From a virus: a DNA stretch of 35,777 bases. Shown piece after piece: positions 23,600 through 31,453 of this stretch. The notes under the pieces were generated by a model. The model made no database searches. It worked only from the letters and a program-made list of their open reading frames with translations, and was not told the DNA's origin. The first letter of the stretch is position 1; each line of letters opens with the position of its first letter. The stretch is taken from the IMG/VR virus record IMGVR_UViG_3300042691_026724, positions 1 to 35,777 of that record, one strand, 5' to 3'. The position numbers and the translations under genes were made by a program.

Positions 23600-25225
23600 A
23601 TGAGCATATCTACAAACAGAGCCTTAGGTATTCCGGCAGGTGGTCTAACAGGTCAAGTTTTAGCAAAAGCTGGAAACAACAATTATGATTTTACATGGAT
23701 ACCGGGCACTGGTTCGCCTGTTACATCTGTGTTTGGCAGAACTGCCGCGGTTGTTGCTGTTGCTGGTGATTACAATACCGATCAAATTATAGAAACAAGT
23801 AATTTGTATTTTACTAATGCTAGAACTTTAGCAGCTGTCACAGCATCAAGTCCTTTAACTTTAAGCTCGGGAAATTTAAGCATTACACAAGCAAGTGCAA
23901 CAAGTAACGGTTACTTATCATCTACCGATTGGAACACTTTTAATAATAAAGGTGCTGGAAATATAACAAGCGTAGATGTTTCTGTTCCTGCATTTTTATC
24001 TGTATCAAATAATCCTGTTACAAGTAGCGGAACTATTGCGATTACAGCAAGTGACAATCAATTAGCTAATCAAGTTCTTGCTACACCAGATGCAACTACA
24101 GGAACATTGTCACTTCGTTCTCTTGTGGCAAACGATATTCCAAACTTAAGTGCTGCAAAAATAACCTACGGAGTTTTGAGTATGAATCAAGGTGGATCTC
24201 CTCGTCCACCGTATTACGGTCTTGGACAGCTTGGAGATGTCACAATAAATTCGGGCACTATAACTTTGACCGATGACTATTATGTAAATAATTTAACTAT
24301 TTCTGGAACTGGAAGTATTAACACAGGTGGGTATCGTATATTTGTCGCTGGCACTTTGGATTTAACCAATGCTCCCGTTGAAGCAATAACTAGAAACGGA
24401 ACAGTTGGAAACGCAGGAACGGGTGCTTCAGGCGGTGCTGTAGTTGGTGCACCATCAACAGGAAGTGTAGGATCAGCGTTTTCTTCTGTAATTGGAGGAA
24501 ACTCAGGCACAGGTGCGGGCACAGCTGGTGGTAACTCAGCTTATGGAAGTATTGCTTTAGGAGGCCAAGGAGGTGCAGGCGGAAGTGGCGGTGCTCCTGC
24601 TCTTGCAGCAGGCGCTGCGGGAGGTTCAACAACTTCAAACGCAAACGTAGTTCCATTTCGGCGCTTTGATTTTAATATAATTCGTGGTGCTAGTTTAATG
24701 ACAGGAGCAGGAGCAGGTGCTTCGGGAGGTGGAGCAAACGGCGACGGAGTAAACAATGGCGGCGGTGGTGGATCAGGTTCAACCGGTGCTTGTATGATTT
24801 ATATTGCGTGTAACATTTTAAAACGCGACACTACAACTGCGGCAGCTGCAATTCGTGCAAATGGATTAACTGCAGGTGCAGGAGCAAACTCAAGTGGAGG
24901 TAATTCAGGTGGAGGCGGTGGTGCGGGTGGAGGCGGAGGAGGTTTTGTCTATCTGGCTTATTCAACTTTAGAAGGAAATCCTGCTACAAATTTAATTCAA
25001 GTAAATGGGGGTGCAGGAGGTGCAGGGGGTAATGGCACTGGAACTGGTCGCGGCGGACAAGGTGGTAGGGGGGGTGCCGGAGGTCGTGTGTGTTTAGTAA
25101 ACATGTCGACTGGTGTTATTACAGAAACTCAAAGCACCACAACTATTGGCGCGGCTGCTACAACTCCTACAACAACTGCTGGCACGGCAGGCACTGCGGG
25201 AACAATTTTACAAGTAACTTTATAA
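23600..25225 (+). CDS. Glycine-rich tail fibre / adhesin paralog 3 (541 aa)
   Basis: AAGGAAATTTAAA precedes the ATG. Head region (STNRALGIPAGGLTGQVLAK, SVFGRTAAV, NLYFTNARTLA, SSTDWNTFNNKG) is closest in feel to paralog 1, while the linker PYYGLGQLGDVTI and the Gly-rich tip (AGAGASGGGANGDG ... GGGGGAGGGGGGF) are distinct. The same C-terminal GTAGTAGT motif appears as in paralog 1. Role: receptor recognition. The tips differ from one another much more than the head domains. Confidence 0.8.
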   Translation: MSISTNRALGIPAGGLTGQVLAKAGNNNYDFTWIPGTGSPVTSVFGRTAAVVAVAGDYNTDQIIETSNLYFTNARTLAAVTASSPLTLSSGNLSITQASATSNGYLSSTDWNTFNNKGAGNITSVDVSVPAFLSVSNNPVTSSGTIAITASDNQLANQVLATPDATTGTLSLRSLVANDIPNLSAAKITYGVLSMNQGGSPRPPYYGLGQLGDVTINSGTITLTDDYYVNNLTISGTGSINTGGYRIFVAGTLDLTNAPVEAITRNGTVGNAGTGASGGAVVGAPSTGSVGSAFSSVIGGNSGTGAGTAGGNSAYGSIALGGQGGAGGSGGAPALAAGAAGGSTTSNANVVPFRRFDFNIIRGASLMTGAGAGASGGGANGDGVNNGGGGGSGSTGACMIYIACNILKRDTTTAAAAIRANGLTAGAGANSSGGNSGGGGGAGGGGGGFVYLAYSTLEGNPATNLIQVNGGAGGAGGNGTGTGRGGQGGRGGAGGRVCLVNMSTGVITETQSTTTIGAAATTPTTTAGTAGTAGTILQVTL

Positions 25226-25230
25226 ATTCA

Positions 25231-25243
25231 GACAAGGATACAT
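25231..25243 (+). promoter_or_regulatory. Putative late promoter, copy 4 (GACA-N3-ATACAT)
   Basis: GACAAGGATACAT lies in the 24-bp gap after the fibre array. As at copy 3, exactly 6 nt separate ATACAT from the next ATG (25250), which has no ribosome site, so leaderless initiation is possible. Confidence 0.6.
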
Positions 25244-25249
25244 AAATAT

Positions 25250-25507
25250 ATGCTACCTTTTATAGATCAAAAGAAAATTGGATCAGCCATGATGAATATT
25301 CGTAAAGCTGACGGAACTCAACGCTATGATGAAGGCGGAGAAGTAAAAGAATCAAACGGCAATCTTGAAAGTGTAGCTCAAGAACTTATTGATGCTGTAA
25401 TGTCTAAAGATGCAAAAGCAGTAGCAATAGCACTTCAAGCAGCATTTAATGAATGCGAATCTGAAGAAATGGAAGAATACGAAGAACCCATGAGTGGTGA
25501 AATCTAA
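25250..25507 (+). CDS. Small acidic virion-region protein with YDEGGEV motif (85 aa)
   Basis: The product starts MLPFIDQKKIGSAMMNIRKA, contains QRYDEGGEVKES (a copy of the motif shared with the ejection protein and the next gene), then a helix (SVAQELIDAVMSKDAKAVAI ALQAAF in two pieces) and an acidic tail. Its last base overlaps the next start (TAATG). Function unknown. The shared motif suggests that it joins the same virion assembly as its neighbours. Confidence 0.65.
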   Translation: MLPFIDQKKIGSAMMNIRKADGTQRYDEGGEVKESNGNLESVAQELIDAVMSKDAKAVAIALQAAFNECESEEMEEYEEPMSGEI

Positions 25508-26115
25508 TGCCTTTAATTAAAGGTAAATCAGAAAAATCTTTTGAAAAGAATGTGAGAACAGAAATGGAAGCAGGAAAACCTCAAAAACAAGCTCTAGCAA
25601 TCGCTTATTCAGTTAAAAGAAAAGCTCAAAAGAAAGCTAAAGGCGGCATGATCAAACATGCTGTTGAACCTGCAGGATTAGAGCATCATTCAGCACCCGG
25701 ATATGTCATGGAAATGGCAGAGGGTGGACAGGTTAATCCTAAACTTATGGCCTCACACATGGGAGCTCCCAGTTCCGCTCGTAATGTAGCCGATGCGATT
25801 ATTGCTAAAATTTCTAAGAAGAAAGCTTATGCCGAGGGAGGCGAAGTTCTTGAGAACAGCGCTGAGCATGAAGCTATGGAATCGCCTGAGATGGAGTACG
25901 CTGAGCATGATCATGTGGGAGGCGCTGAAATTGGCAATCCAATTAAGTACGGCCAAGGCTATGATCCTATCGGTATGCAAGATTGCCATGAGTCGTATTT
26001 GTCTGACGAGCTCGATGGCGAATTTGAAGGTGTTCAACCTAAAAAGAAATACGCTTCTGGCGGTATGGTTGACGGCATTATGATGAAAATCCGCAAAAAA
26101 CACATGGGCGGATAA
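25507..26115 (+). CDS. Conserved phage protein with GGxV motifs (202 aa)
   Basis: The N-terminus MPLIKGKSEKSFEKNVRTEM with the following AGKPQKQALAIAYSVKRKAQ is a block seen at the start of many small phage proteins of the head region. Downstream are repeated motifs KAKGGMIKHA, EMAEGGQVN, AYAEGGEVLE and KYASGGMVDG, each ahead of a helix-like stretch. The function is unknown. The gene overlaps the previous one by 1 bp and lies upstream of the portal. A late promoter motif follows. Confidence 0.7.
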   Translation: MPLIKGKSEKSFEKNVRTEMEAGKPQKQALAIAYSVKRKAQKKAKGGMIKHAVEPAGLEHHSAPGYVMEMAEGGQVNPKLMASHMGAPSSARNVADAIIAKISKKKAYAEGGEVLENSAEHEAMESPEMEYAEHDHVGGAEIGNPIKYGQGYDPIGMQDCHESYLSDELDGEFEGVQPKKKYASGGMVDGIMMKIRKKHMGG

Positions 26116-26124
26116 GTTCGCACA

Positions 26125-26137
26125 GACACTTATACAT
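26125..26137 (+). promoter_or_regulatory. Putative late promoter, copy 5 (GACA-N3-ATACAT)
   Basis: GACACTTATACAT is followed after only 4 nt by the ATG at 26142, so transcription would begin near the start codon. No ribosome site is present before this ATG. It heads the portal-scaffold-capsid gene group. Confidence 0.6.
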
Positions 26138-26141
26138 CTGC

Positions 26142-26387
26142 ATGGATGTTAAAAATGCACGAGATTTGGCGAAAATTATCGCTTTATGTAGAAAAAACAA
26201 CGTAAAAAGCTGCAAAATCGGTGCAGATTCAATCGAATTTAGTCTTTCAGATATTCAACCAGTAAAACAAAGACGCAATCAAAAGCTTATTGAGGAAGCT
26301 ACAGACGACAAGTCAGTGCCTACTTATAGCCCCGAAGATATTTTATTTTGGTCCGCATCAATGAACAACGCCGTAGGTGGTAACTAA
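26142..26387 (+). CDS. Small conserved protein upstream of portal (81 aa)
   Basis: The product (MDVKNARDLAKIIALCRKNN ... CKIGADSIEFSLSD) has an N-terminal helix and a beta pair, and an acidic C-terminal tail ending FWSASMNNAVGGN. Such a short protein is often found next to podovirus portal genes. No known activity. The start at 26142 is preferred because the late motif sits directly ahead. The portal begins 2 bp after its stop. Confidence 0.65.
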   Translation: MDVKNARDLAKIIALCRKNNVKSCKIGADSIEFSLSDIQPVKQRRNQKLIEEATDDKSVPTYSPEDILFWSASMNNAVGGN

Positions 26388-26389
26388 CA

Positions 26390-28312
26390 ATGGCAAAAAT
26401 CACTCGTAAAGAAACTAACGAAGACATTATTTACGCTAAAACAAAAAAAGAAAAGCAAAAAACCCCACAAGGTTGGAAGTGGTGGAACGCAAGAACTAAC
26501 GACGAGCTTAAAAACCAAGTTCTTGAGAGCGCAACTTTTTTAAAGACCCAACAACAGTATCGTTTCACGCAAGCAGGTATTTTTGCAAAACTTTACGGCA
26601 ATCAACCTCTTTATAACTTTGCAGGAAGCAATCTTGGAAAGATCATGGGAAGTACACAAAACCTCCCAGTAGATCGACCCACAATGAACGTCGTACAAAG
26701 CTGTATTGATACGCTTGTATCTAGAATTTCTCAGGCTAAGCCTAGACCTTTGTTTTTAACTGACAACGGAAACTATAAGCAGCGCAAGCTTGCTAAACAG
26801 ATGAACGATTTCATTAACGGTGAGATGTATCAAACTAAAGCATATGAGCTTGGTGAGCTTATGCTTAGAGACGGCGCTGTGTTTGGTACAGGTTGCTTAA
26901 AGATTTACGAGACTGACGATCATAAGATTGCTCTAGAGCGAAAACTTTTAACTGAAATCTTTGTTGACCCAAATGATGCTTATTACGGCAAGCCTACTCA
27001 AATGTTTGAACTTAAGCTTGTTGATAGGTCTATTCTTCAAGAGTTGTTTCCAAAGTATAAATCAGACATTGCCCTTGCTGAGCAGGCATTTCCTGAGAAC
27101 TCAGCCGATGGCAATCGTAGTATTTCTGACCAAATTATTATCGTTGAAGCATGGCACTTGCCCAGTAGTAAAACCTCAAACGACGGCCGGCATGTAATTA
27201 TCTGCTCAGCGGGTAAAATTTTAGATGAAGAATATAACAAAGATTATTTTCCGTTTGTATTCTTTCACTATTCGCCTCGACCATTAGGATTTTGGGGTCA
27301 AGGGCTTGCCGAACAGCTCATGGGAACCCAATCTCAAATTAATGAAATGCTTATCACTATTAGCCGATCCATTAATCTTGTGGGCGTGCCTCGTGTGTTT
27401 GTTGAGTCTGGATCAAAGGTTGGAAAAGCGACGTTGAATAATAACATCGGAGCTATTGTCCCTTATTCAGGAACAAAACCTATTTATGAAGTTGCTCCGT
27501 GTATTCCTCAAGAAATGTACGCTCAACTTGAACGATTAATCCAGTTTGCTTATCAGCAATCAGGCATTAGTGCTCTTGCAGCAACAGCTCAAAAGCCTGC
27601 GGGGTTAAACTCCGGAGAGGCAATTCGTAGTTATGATGATTTACAAAGTGATCGGTTTGCTACACTTCAAAAACGATATGTAAATGTGTACGAAGAACTT
27701 GCTTATAAGTTCTGCGACATGGCTAAAGACATTGCAGAGCGTGAGGGTAGCTATCAAACAATATATCCAAACAAAGATGGCACTCGCGAGATCAACTTGC
27801 CCGAAGTTAAAAAGCTCAATGACCCATTTGTTATTCAATGTTACGACACTTCAAGTTTGCCTAAGGAACCTGCGGGCCGTTTGCAAAAAGTCACAGAAAT
27901 GATGCAAGCAGGACTTGTGGACCCCGAGGAAGGTCGAAGACTTCTAGATTTCCCTGACATTGAGCAAGTAGATAAGCTTGCTAATGCAAGTGAAGAAAGA
28001 ATCTTGAAAATTCTTGATGAGATTGTCGAAGATGGCAAGTACACGCCTCCAGACCCGTTTATGGATTTACTCTTAGCTGAAAAGCTTGTGGGTCAGTATT
28101 ACAATTTATACGTAGCTGCTAACTTGGAAGAATCTAAAGCTCAAAAATTGAGAGATTTTTTCACACAAATTCAAACGTTAAAGCAAGCAGCTATGCCGCC
28201 ACCTCCTCCAATGATGTCGCCTGACATGATGGCAGGAGCAGGAGCGCCAGTTCAAGCAGTACCAGAAGCACGTCCAGTTAGTGACCTGCTAAGCAACGTG
28301 CCTATTGGTTAA
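26390..28312 (+). CDS. Portal protein (640 aa, podovirus type)
   Basis: The product has the layout of large portal proteins: an N-terminal charged arm, a clip/stem region with NVVQSCIDTLVSRISQAKPR, FVDPNDAYYGKP in the wing, and VEAWHLPSSKTS, ARPLGFWGQGLAEQL-like (PRPLGFWGQG) and GVPRVFVESGSKVG blocks shared by P22-type and T7-type portals. The C-terminal part is a helical barrel with a Pro/Met-rich tail. A dodecamer at one vertex forms the DNA channel and docks TerL. It is followed by scaffold and capsid genes, the standard order. Confidence 0.88.
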   Translation: MAKITRKETNEDIIYAKTKKEKQKTPQGWKWWNARTNDELKNQVLESATFLKTQQQYRFTQAGIFAKLYGNQPLYNFAGSNLGKIMGSTQNLPVDRPTMNVVQSCIDTLVSRISQAKPRPLFLTDNGNYKQRKLAKQMNDFINGEMYQTKAYELGELMLRDGAVFGTGCLKIYETDDHKIALERKLLTEIFVDPNDAYYGKPTQMFELKLVDRSILQELFPKYKSDIALAEQAFPENSADGNRSISDQIIIVEAWHLPSSKTSNDGRHVIICSAGKILDEEYNKDYFPFVFFHYSPRPLGFWGQGLAEQLMGTQSQINEMLITISRSINLVGVPRVFVESGSKVGKATLNNNIGAIVPYSGTKPIYEVAPCIPQEMYAQLERLIQFAYQQSGISALAATAQKPAGLNSGEAIRSYDDLQSDRFATLQKRYVNVYEELAYKFCDMAKDIAEREGSYQTIYPNKDGTREINLPEVKKLNDPFVIQCYDTSSLPKEPAGRLQKVTEMMQAGLVDPEEGRRLLDFPDIEQVDKLANASEERILKILDEIVEDGKYTPPDPFMDLLLAEKLVGQYYNLYVAANLEESKAQKLRDFFTQIQTLKQAAMPPPPPMMSPDMMAGAGAPVQAVPEARPVSDLLSNVPIG

Positions 28313-28334
28313 TAAAAAAAGGAGAATTTATTGA

Positions 28335-29264
28335 ATGCCAACAGTTAGTAATTTTGACATGGGAGCTCCAAGACAAATTGGAACAAGTGATGCAACAACG
28401 GGAACATTTACACCCGCAGCAACACCTCCAGTAGGTGAAGCTCCCGTAGAAGCTGCACCCGCAGTAGAAGCTGAAAAGAAAGAGGCAATGAGCCCTAAGC
28501 TTGTCGAGCTTGCTCGTCGTGCAAAAGCTCAAAGAGCTGCGCAGATTAAGCTACAACAAGAACAACAAGCACTTGTTGCTGCTCGTGCTGAAATTGAACG
28601 CAAGCAACGTGAATATGAAACTAATTATATTCCAAAAGATAGATTGCAAAATGATTTTCTAGGGGTGCTTGCAGATGCAGGAATAACTCCTGAGCAGATT
28701 CAAAACTTTTTTCAACAGCAACCTACTGCAAGTGTAGAGCTCAAGCTTCAACAAGCAATGAAACGTATTGAAGAACTTGAAAATGGAACAAAGACATTCG
28801 CTAAAAATCAGGAAGAACAAGCTCAACAAAATTACGAAGCAGCTATAAATCAAATTAGAAATGATGCTAAAGTATTAGTTAATACTGACCCTAATTTTGA
28901 ATTAGTAAAAGAAATGCGCGCAGAAGAGGAAATCGTGAATTTAATCAAACGAGTATTCGATGAAGGAATTCCGGGAGTTTACACACCGGGCACTGTTCTT
29001 TCCGTGGATGATGCCGCAGCCCAAGTAGAGGATTATCTTTTTGAGGAAGCAACACGTGTAGCTAACCTCTCAAAGGTGAAACAAAAATTAGGTGTTTCTG
29101 CACCAGTAGAGACATCGCCGAAGCAAACACAACCACCACTAAATAAGCAACAATCCATTAAAACCATAACGAACTCAATGGTCGCTACTCCTACAAAACC
29201 GTTAAGCGCAGCTGAAAGGCGTGCTCGTGCGATAGCGATTGCTGAAGGTCGTTTACAATCTTAA
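28335..29264 (+). CDS. Scaffolding protein (309 aa)
   Basis: AAAGGAGAATTTATTGA precedes the ATG. The first 50 residues are low-complexity, Ala/Pro/Glu rich; then comes a long coiled coil (KAQRAAQIKLQQEQQALVAA with ARAEIERKQREYE), an Asn/Gln-rich segment and a basic C-terminal end (LSAAERRARAIAIAEGRLQS) that could bind capsid. The acidic and helical character, the position between portal and capsid, and the length match internal scaffold proteins that shape the procapsid. No protease was found nearby. Confidence 0.75.
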   Translation: MPTVSNFDMGAPRQIGTSDATTGTFTPAATPPVGEAPVEAAPAVEAEKKEAMSPKLVELARRAKAQRAAQIKLQQEQQALVAARAEIERKQREYETNYIPKDRLQNDFLGVLADAGITPEQIQNFFQQQPTASVELKLQQAMKRIEELENGTKTFAKNQEEQAQQNYEAAINQIRNDAKVLVNTDPNFELVKEMRAEEEIVNLIKRVFDEGIPGVYTPGTVLSVDDAAAQVEDYLFEEATRVANLSKVKQKLGVSAPVETSPKQTQPPLNKQQSIKTITNSMVATPTKPLSAAERRARAIAIAEGRLQS

Positions 29265-29284
29265 TTCGAAAGTAGGTCATTCAC

Positions 29285-31210
29285 ATGGCTGTTTATGCAA
29301 ACGTATCGAACCAGGTAGCTGCACTCAAAGAGTTGTACACTGGTGACGATTATTTAAAAGATCTTGTTTATAAGAAAAATCCTTAAAGATAGGGTCGTTG
29401 CATAGAAATATGTAAACGAGAATTCTCTCTGATTGACTTGGAAGTCCGGAAGCGGACAACAGGGGCCAAGGGTAAAGCTAGGCTGAACGACTAAGTGAGA
29501 GAACATCCCACAGGGATGATGCGATAGTCTGAACAACCCTATAACAAAAGAAGGGGTTGAGGGAGATCCGAAGAGATCGCCCCCATCAAAAGATGAGTAA
29601 CAAAATGTTTCTTGCACTTGTTCCAAAGGATGAAAGTCCTTCTGGTTTTGCTGGTAAGTACATTCCCGTACCTATCATTTATGGCACAGGCCAAGGTCGA
29701 TCTCACACTTTTTCAAATGCGCAAAACCAACAAACTGCACCCGCAGACGTTGCGTTCTTCGTATACAGAATTAGTGACTATCAACTCGTAACCATCACCA
29801 ACGAACTTCTTGAAGCGACAAAAGATAATGCTGGCGCTTTCATTGACCAAGCTAAACTCAACTTGGACACAGGTTTTAGAAACATTTCTAACAACTTGGC
29901 TCAAAACTTGTTTGCTTCTGGAACTGGATCACGCGGTCAAATCGGAAGCATTGTTAAGTCTGGAAGTTCAACTGCTACAACCATCACTTTGATTAACTCT
30001 GCGCAAGTTGTGCAATTTGAAGTTGGTATGTTGCTTGTTGTTTCTGCGACTGACGGAAGCGCACCTTCATCTGATACAGTTCAATTAACTGCGGTTAACC
30101 GCTCAACTGGCGTATTGACTGGTGTTTCTTCTACCACTCTTGCAAGTTCACTCTCTGCTAACTGGGCAGCTAACGGCTACCTCTATGTTAACGGAGATAT
30201 CGGGGCTTCTGGAGCTTCTGGAACAGGCAGCTACTTGGCTGTTTCTGGTCTTGCAGCTTGGCTCCCGTTGACTGCTCCTTCTTCTGGAGATTCTTTCTGG
30301 AACGTTGACCGATCAGTAGATCCTACTCGTTTGGGTGGTGTTCGTTTTGACGGATCAAGTGAAACAATCGAAGAAGCCCTCATAGACGCTAAACTTTGTG
30401 GCGTCTTTAAACTTTCTCTAATTGACTTGGAAACCGGACACGGCAACAAGGCGCAAGCGATTGTTATCGCAGCGTGAACGACTAAGTGAGAAAGCCCTTT
30501 AATTAGGGATGCGATAGTCTGAACTCGGAATATAGAAAGAAAATCCGAGAGAGAGATCCGAAGAGGTTTCTCCCGCTAGAAATAGCGAGTAACAAATTGG
30601 CAGCATTAGTAGCTCGAGAAGGTGGACAACCCGACATGTGCTTCACAAACTTTGCATCATATGCAGCGCTTGTGAAAGCTCTTGGATCAAAAGTACAATA
30701 CGTACAAGTTAAGCATGACGAATGTGAAATCGGCTGGGCTGGTATCACTATCCATGCAGCATACGGTCCAATCACTGTTATCCCTGATCGCAACTGTCCT
30801 GCTCAAGTAGCGTACTTGCTTTCTATGGATACATGGAAATTCCGTTCACTTGGAAAAGCTCCTCACATCTTGACCTACGGTCTTGAAGGTTTGGAAGGTA
30901 TCCGTGTTGGAAATGCAGACGCTAAATTTTGTGGCGTCTTTAAACTTTCTCTAATTGACTTGGAAGCCCGACAGGGTAACAGGGCGCAAGCGTAATTGCA
31001 GCGTGAACGACTAAGTGAGAAAGCCCTTTAATTGGGGATGCGATAGTCTGAACTCGGAATATAGAAAGAAAATCCGAGAGAGAAATCCGAAGAGGTTTCT
31101 CCCGCTAGAAATAGCGAGTAACAAAATTGCTCGAAATTCGTATCGGTTACTACGGCAACTTGATATGTAACGCACCAGGCTGGAACTGTGTTGTTCAATT
31201 ATCTCAATAA
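29285..31210 (+). CDS. Major capsid protein, spliced gene of four exons (428 aa)
   Basis: Exons: 29285-29383 (33 codons), 29608-30390 (261), 30600-30923 (108) and 31130-31210 (26 plus stop). Every exon boundary falls between codons. Joined, the protein runs ...DLVYKKNP | FLALVPKDESPSGFAGKYIP ... EEALIDA | AALVAREGG ... GIRVGNADA | LEIRIGYYGNLICNAPGW...VVQLSQ. The NPFLALVPK block across junction 1 is a family signature, and the EALIDA and NADA ends join sensibly. GNISNNLAQNLFASG-like text (NISNNLAQNLFASGTGSRGQ) and YGPITVIPDRNCP belong to the HK97-fold capsid family. Without splicing, exon 1 would stop after 33 codons and the gene would appear as fragments. A purine-rich AAGTAGGT precedes the ATG. 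Splice sites are inferred from intron structure and protein continuity. Confidence 0.9.
29384..29607 (+). ncRNA. Group I intron 1 in the major capsid gene (224 nt, no ORF)
   Basis: Core elements are visible: P3 TTCTCTC (29423) with GAGAGAA (29497), P7 GACTA (29489) with TAGTC (29525), P8 CATCCC (29504) with GGGATG (29513), P9 AACCC (29535) with GGGTT (29554) and a further hairpin GATC/GATC. The P5 hairpin GTCCG-GAAG-CGGAC and a CTTGG/CCAAG pair lie between. The 5' splice site follows U29383 (exon end CCU), which can pair with GGG at 29392-29394 and gives the expected terminal U-G, though this P1 is short. The 3' end is G29607. No endonuclease ORF is present. It differs from introns 2 and 3, sharing only the core. 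Confidence 0.9.
30391..30599 (+). ncRNA. Group I intron 2 in the major capsid gene (209 nt, no ORF)
   Basis: P1 is excellent: exon end AGACGCU pairs with the intron guide GGCGUCU (30400-30406) over seven pairs ending in the required U-G at the splice site. P3 is CTTTCTC (30412) with GAGAAAG (30488); P7 is GACTA (30480) with TAGTC (30515); P8 is CCCT (30495) with AGGG (30505); P9 is CTCGGA with TCCGAG. The terminal G is 30599. It is nearly identical to intron 3 apart from about a dozen changes, mostly in the P5-P6 region. No ORF. Confidence 0.94.
30924..31129 (+). ncRNA. Group I intron 3 in the major capsid gene (206 nt, no ORF)
   Basis: A copy of intron 2 with the same guide GGCGUCU, pairing with exon end AGACGCU at 30917-30923. 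The P8 change A to G (AGGG to GGGG) keeps pairing as U-G, and differences cluster in the peripheral P5-P6 region, so the fold is preserved. P3, P7 and P9 are intact. The terminal G is 31129. Exon 4 begins CTCGAAATT. The identical guide and target sites point to copying by reverse splicing or ectopic insertion. Confidence 0.94.
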
Positions 31211-31246
31211 TTAGTGTAATAATTATTAGCTAGTTCATGAGGTAAA

Positions 31247-31278
31247 GGTCGGGAATCGAAAGATTCTCGGCCTTTTTT
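31247..31278 (+). terminator. Rho-independent terminator after the capsid gene
   Basis: GGTCGGGAATC (31247-31257) pairs with GATTCTCGGCC (31262-31272) over 11 bp (two G-U) around a GAAA tetraloop, followed by six Ts (31273-31278). It ends the portal-scaffold-capsid transcript. Confidence 0.92.
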
Positions 31279-31440
31279 ATTTGTTTTTGTTAAACTTTGT
31301 TGTTAAATCGATTACAGCGAATAAAATGCACCGTCACTAGAAACTAATGTAGTCCCCTAGTGACACTGCAGGCTTAACACCGAGCTTGTAGAATCATTAT
31401 TTGTGGCTCGTAGAACAAGACTGCGAGTCACACTCCTAAA
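31279..31440. other. Gene-free stretch with hairpins between capsid terminator and late promoter 6
   Basis: GTCACTAG (31333-31340) pairs with CTAGTGAC (31357-31364), and GTGGCTCG (31403-31410) with CGAGTCAC (31424-31431, one G-U). No gene, tRNA or protein frame fits. It could be a small RNA or a silent spacer. Nothing more is seen. Confidence 0.35.
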
Positions 31441-31453
31441 GACATTTATACAT
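31441..31453 (+). promoter_or_regulatory. Putative late promoter, copy 6 (GACA-N3-ATACAT)
   Basis: GACATTTATACAT lies 100 bp before the ATG at 31553. The leader between contains a GAAAGC/GCTTTC hairpin (31458-31477) and a purine-rich AAAGGA ribosome site. It would restart transcription after the capsid terminator. Confidence 0.6.

Noticed and set aside
21413-25000. Proline-rich minus-strand frames opposite the fibre genes, e.g. 21413-21604, 23027-23257, 24541-24756
   Set aside because: They are antisense shadows of glycine codons in the three Gly-rich genes and have no ribosome sites or conserved motifs.
29557-30477. Reading 29557-30477 and 30597-30995 as separate capsid genes
   Set aside because: They are exons 2 and 3 of one gene extended into intron sequence. 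Intron cores and exact codon phase at the junctions explain the breaks better than pseudogenes.
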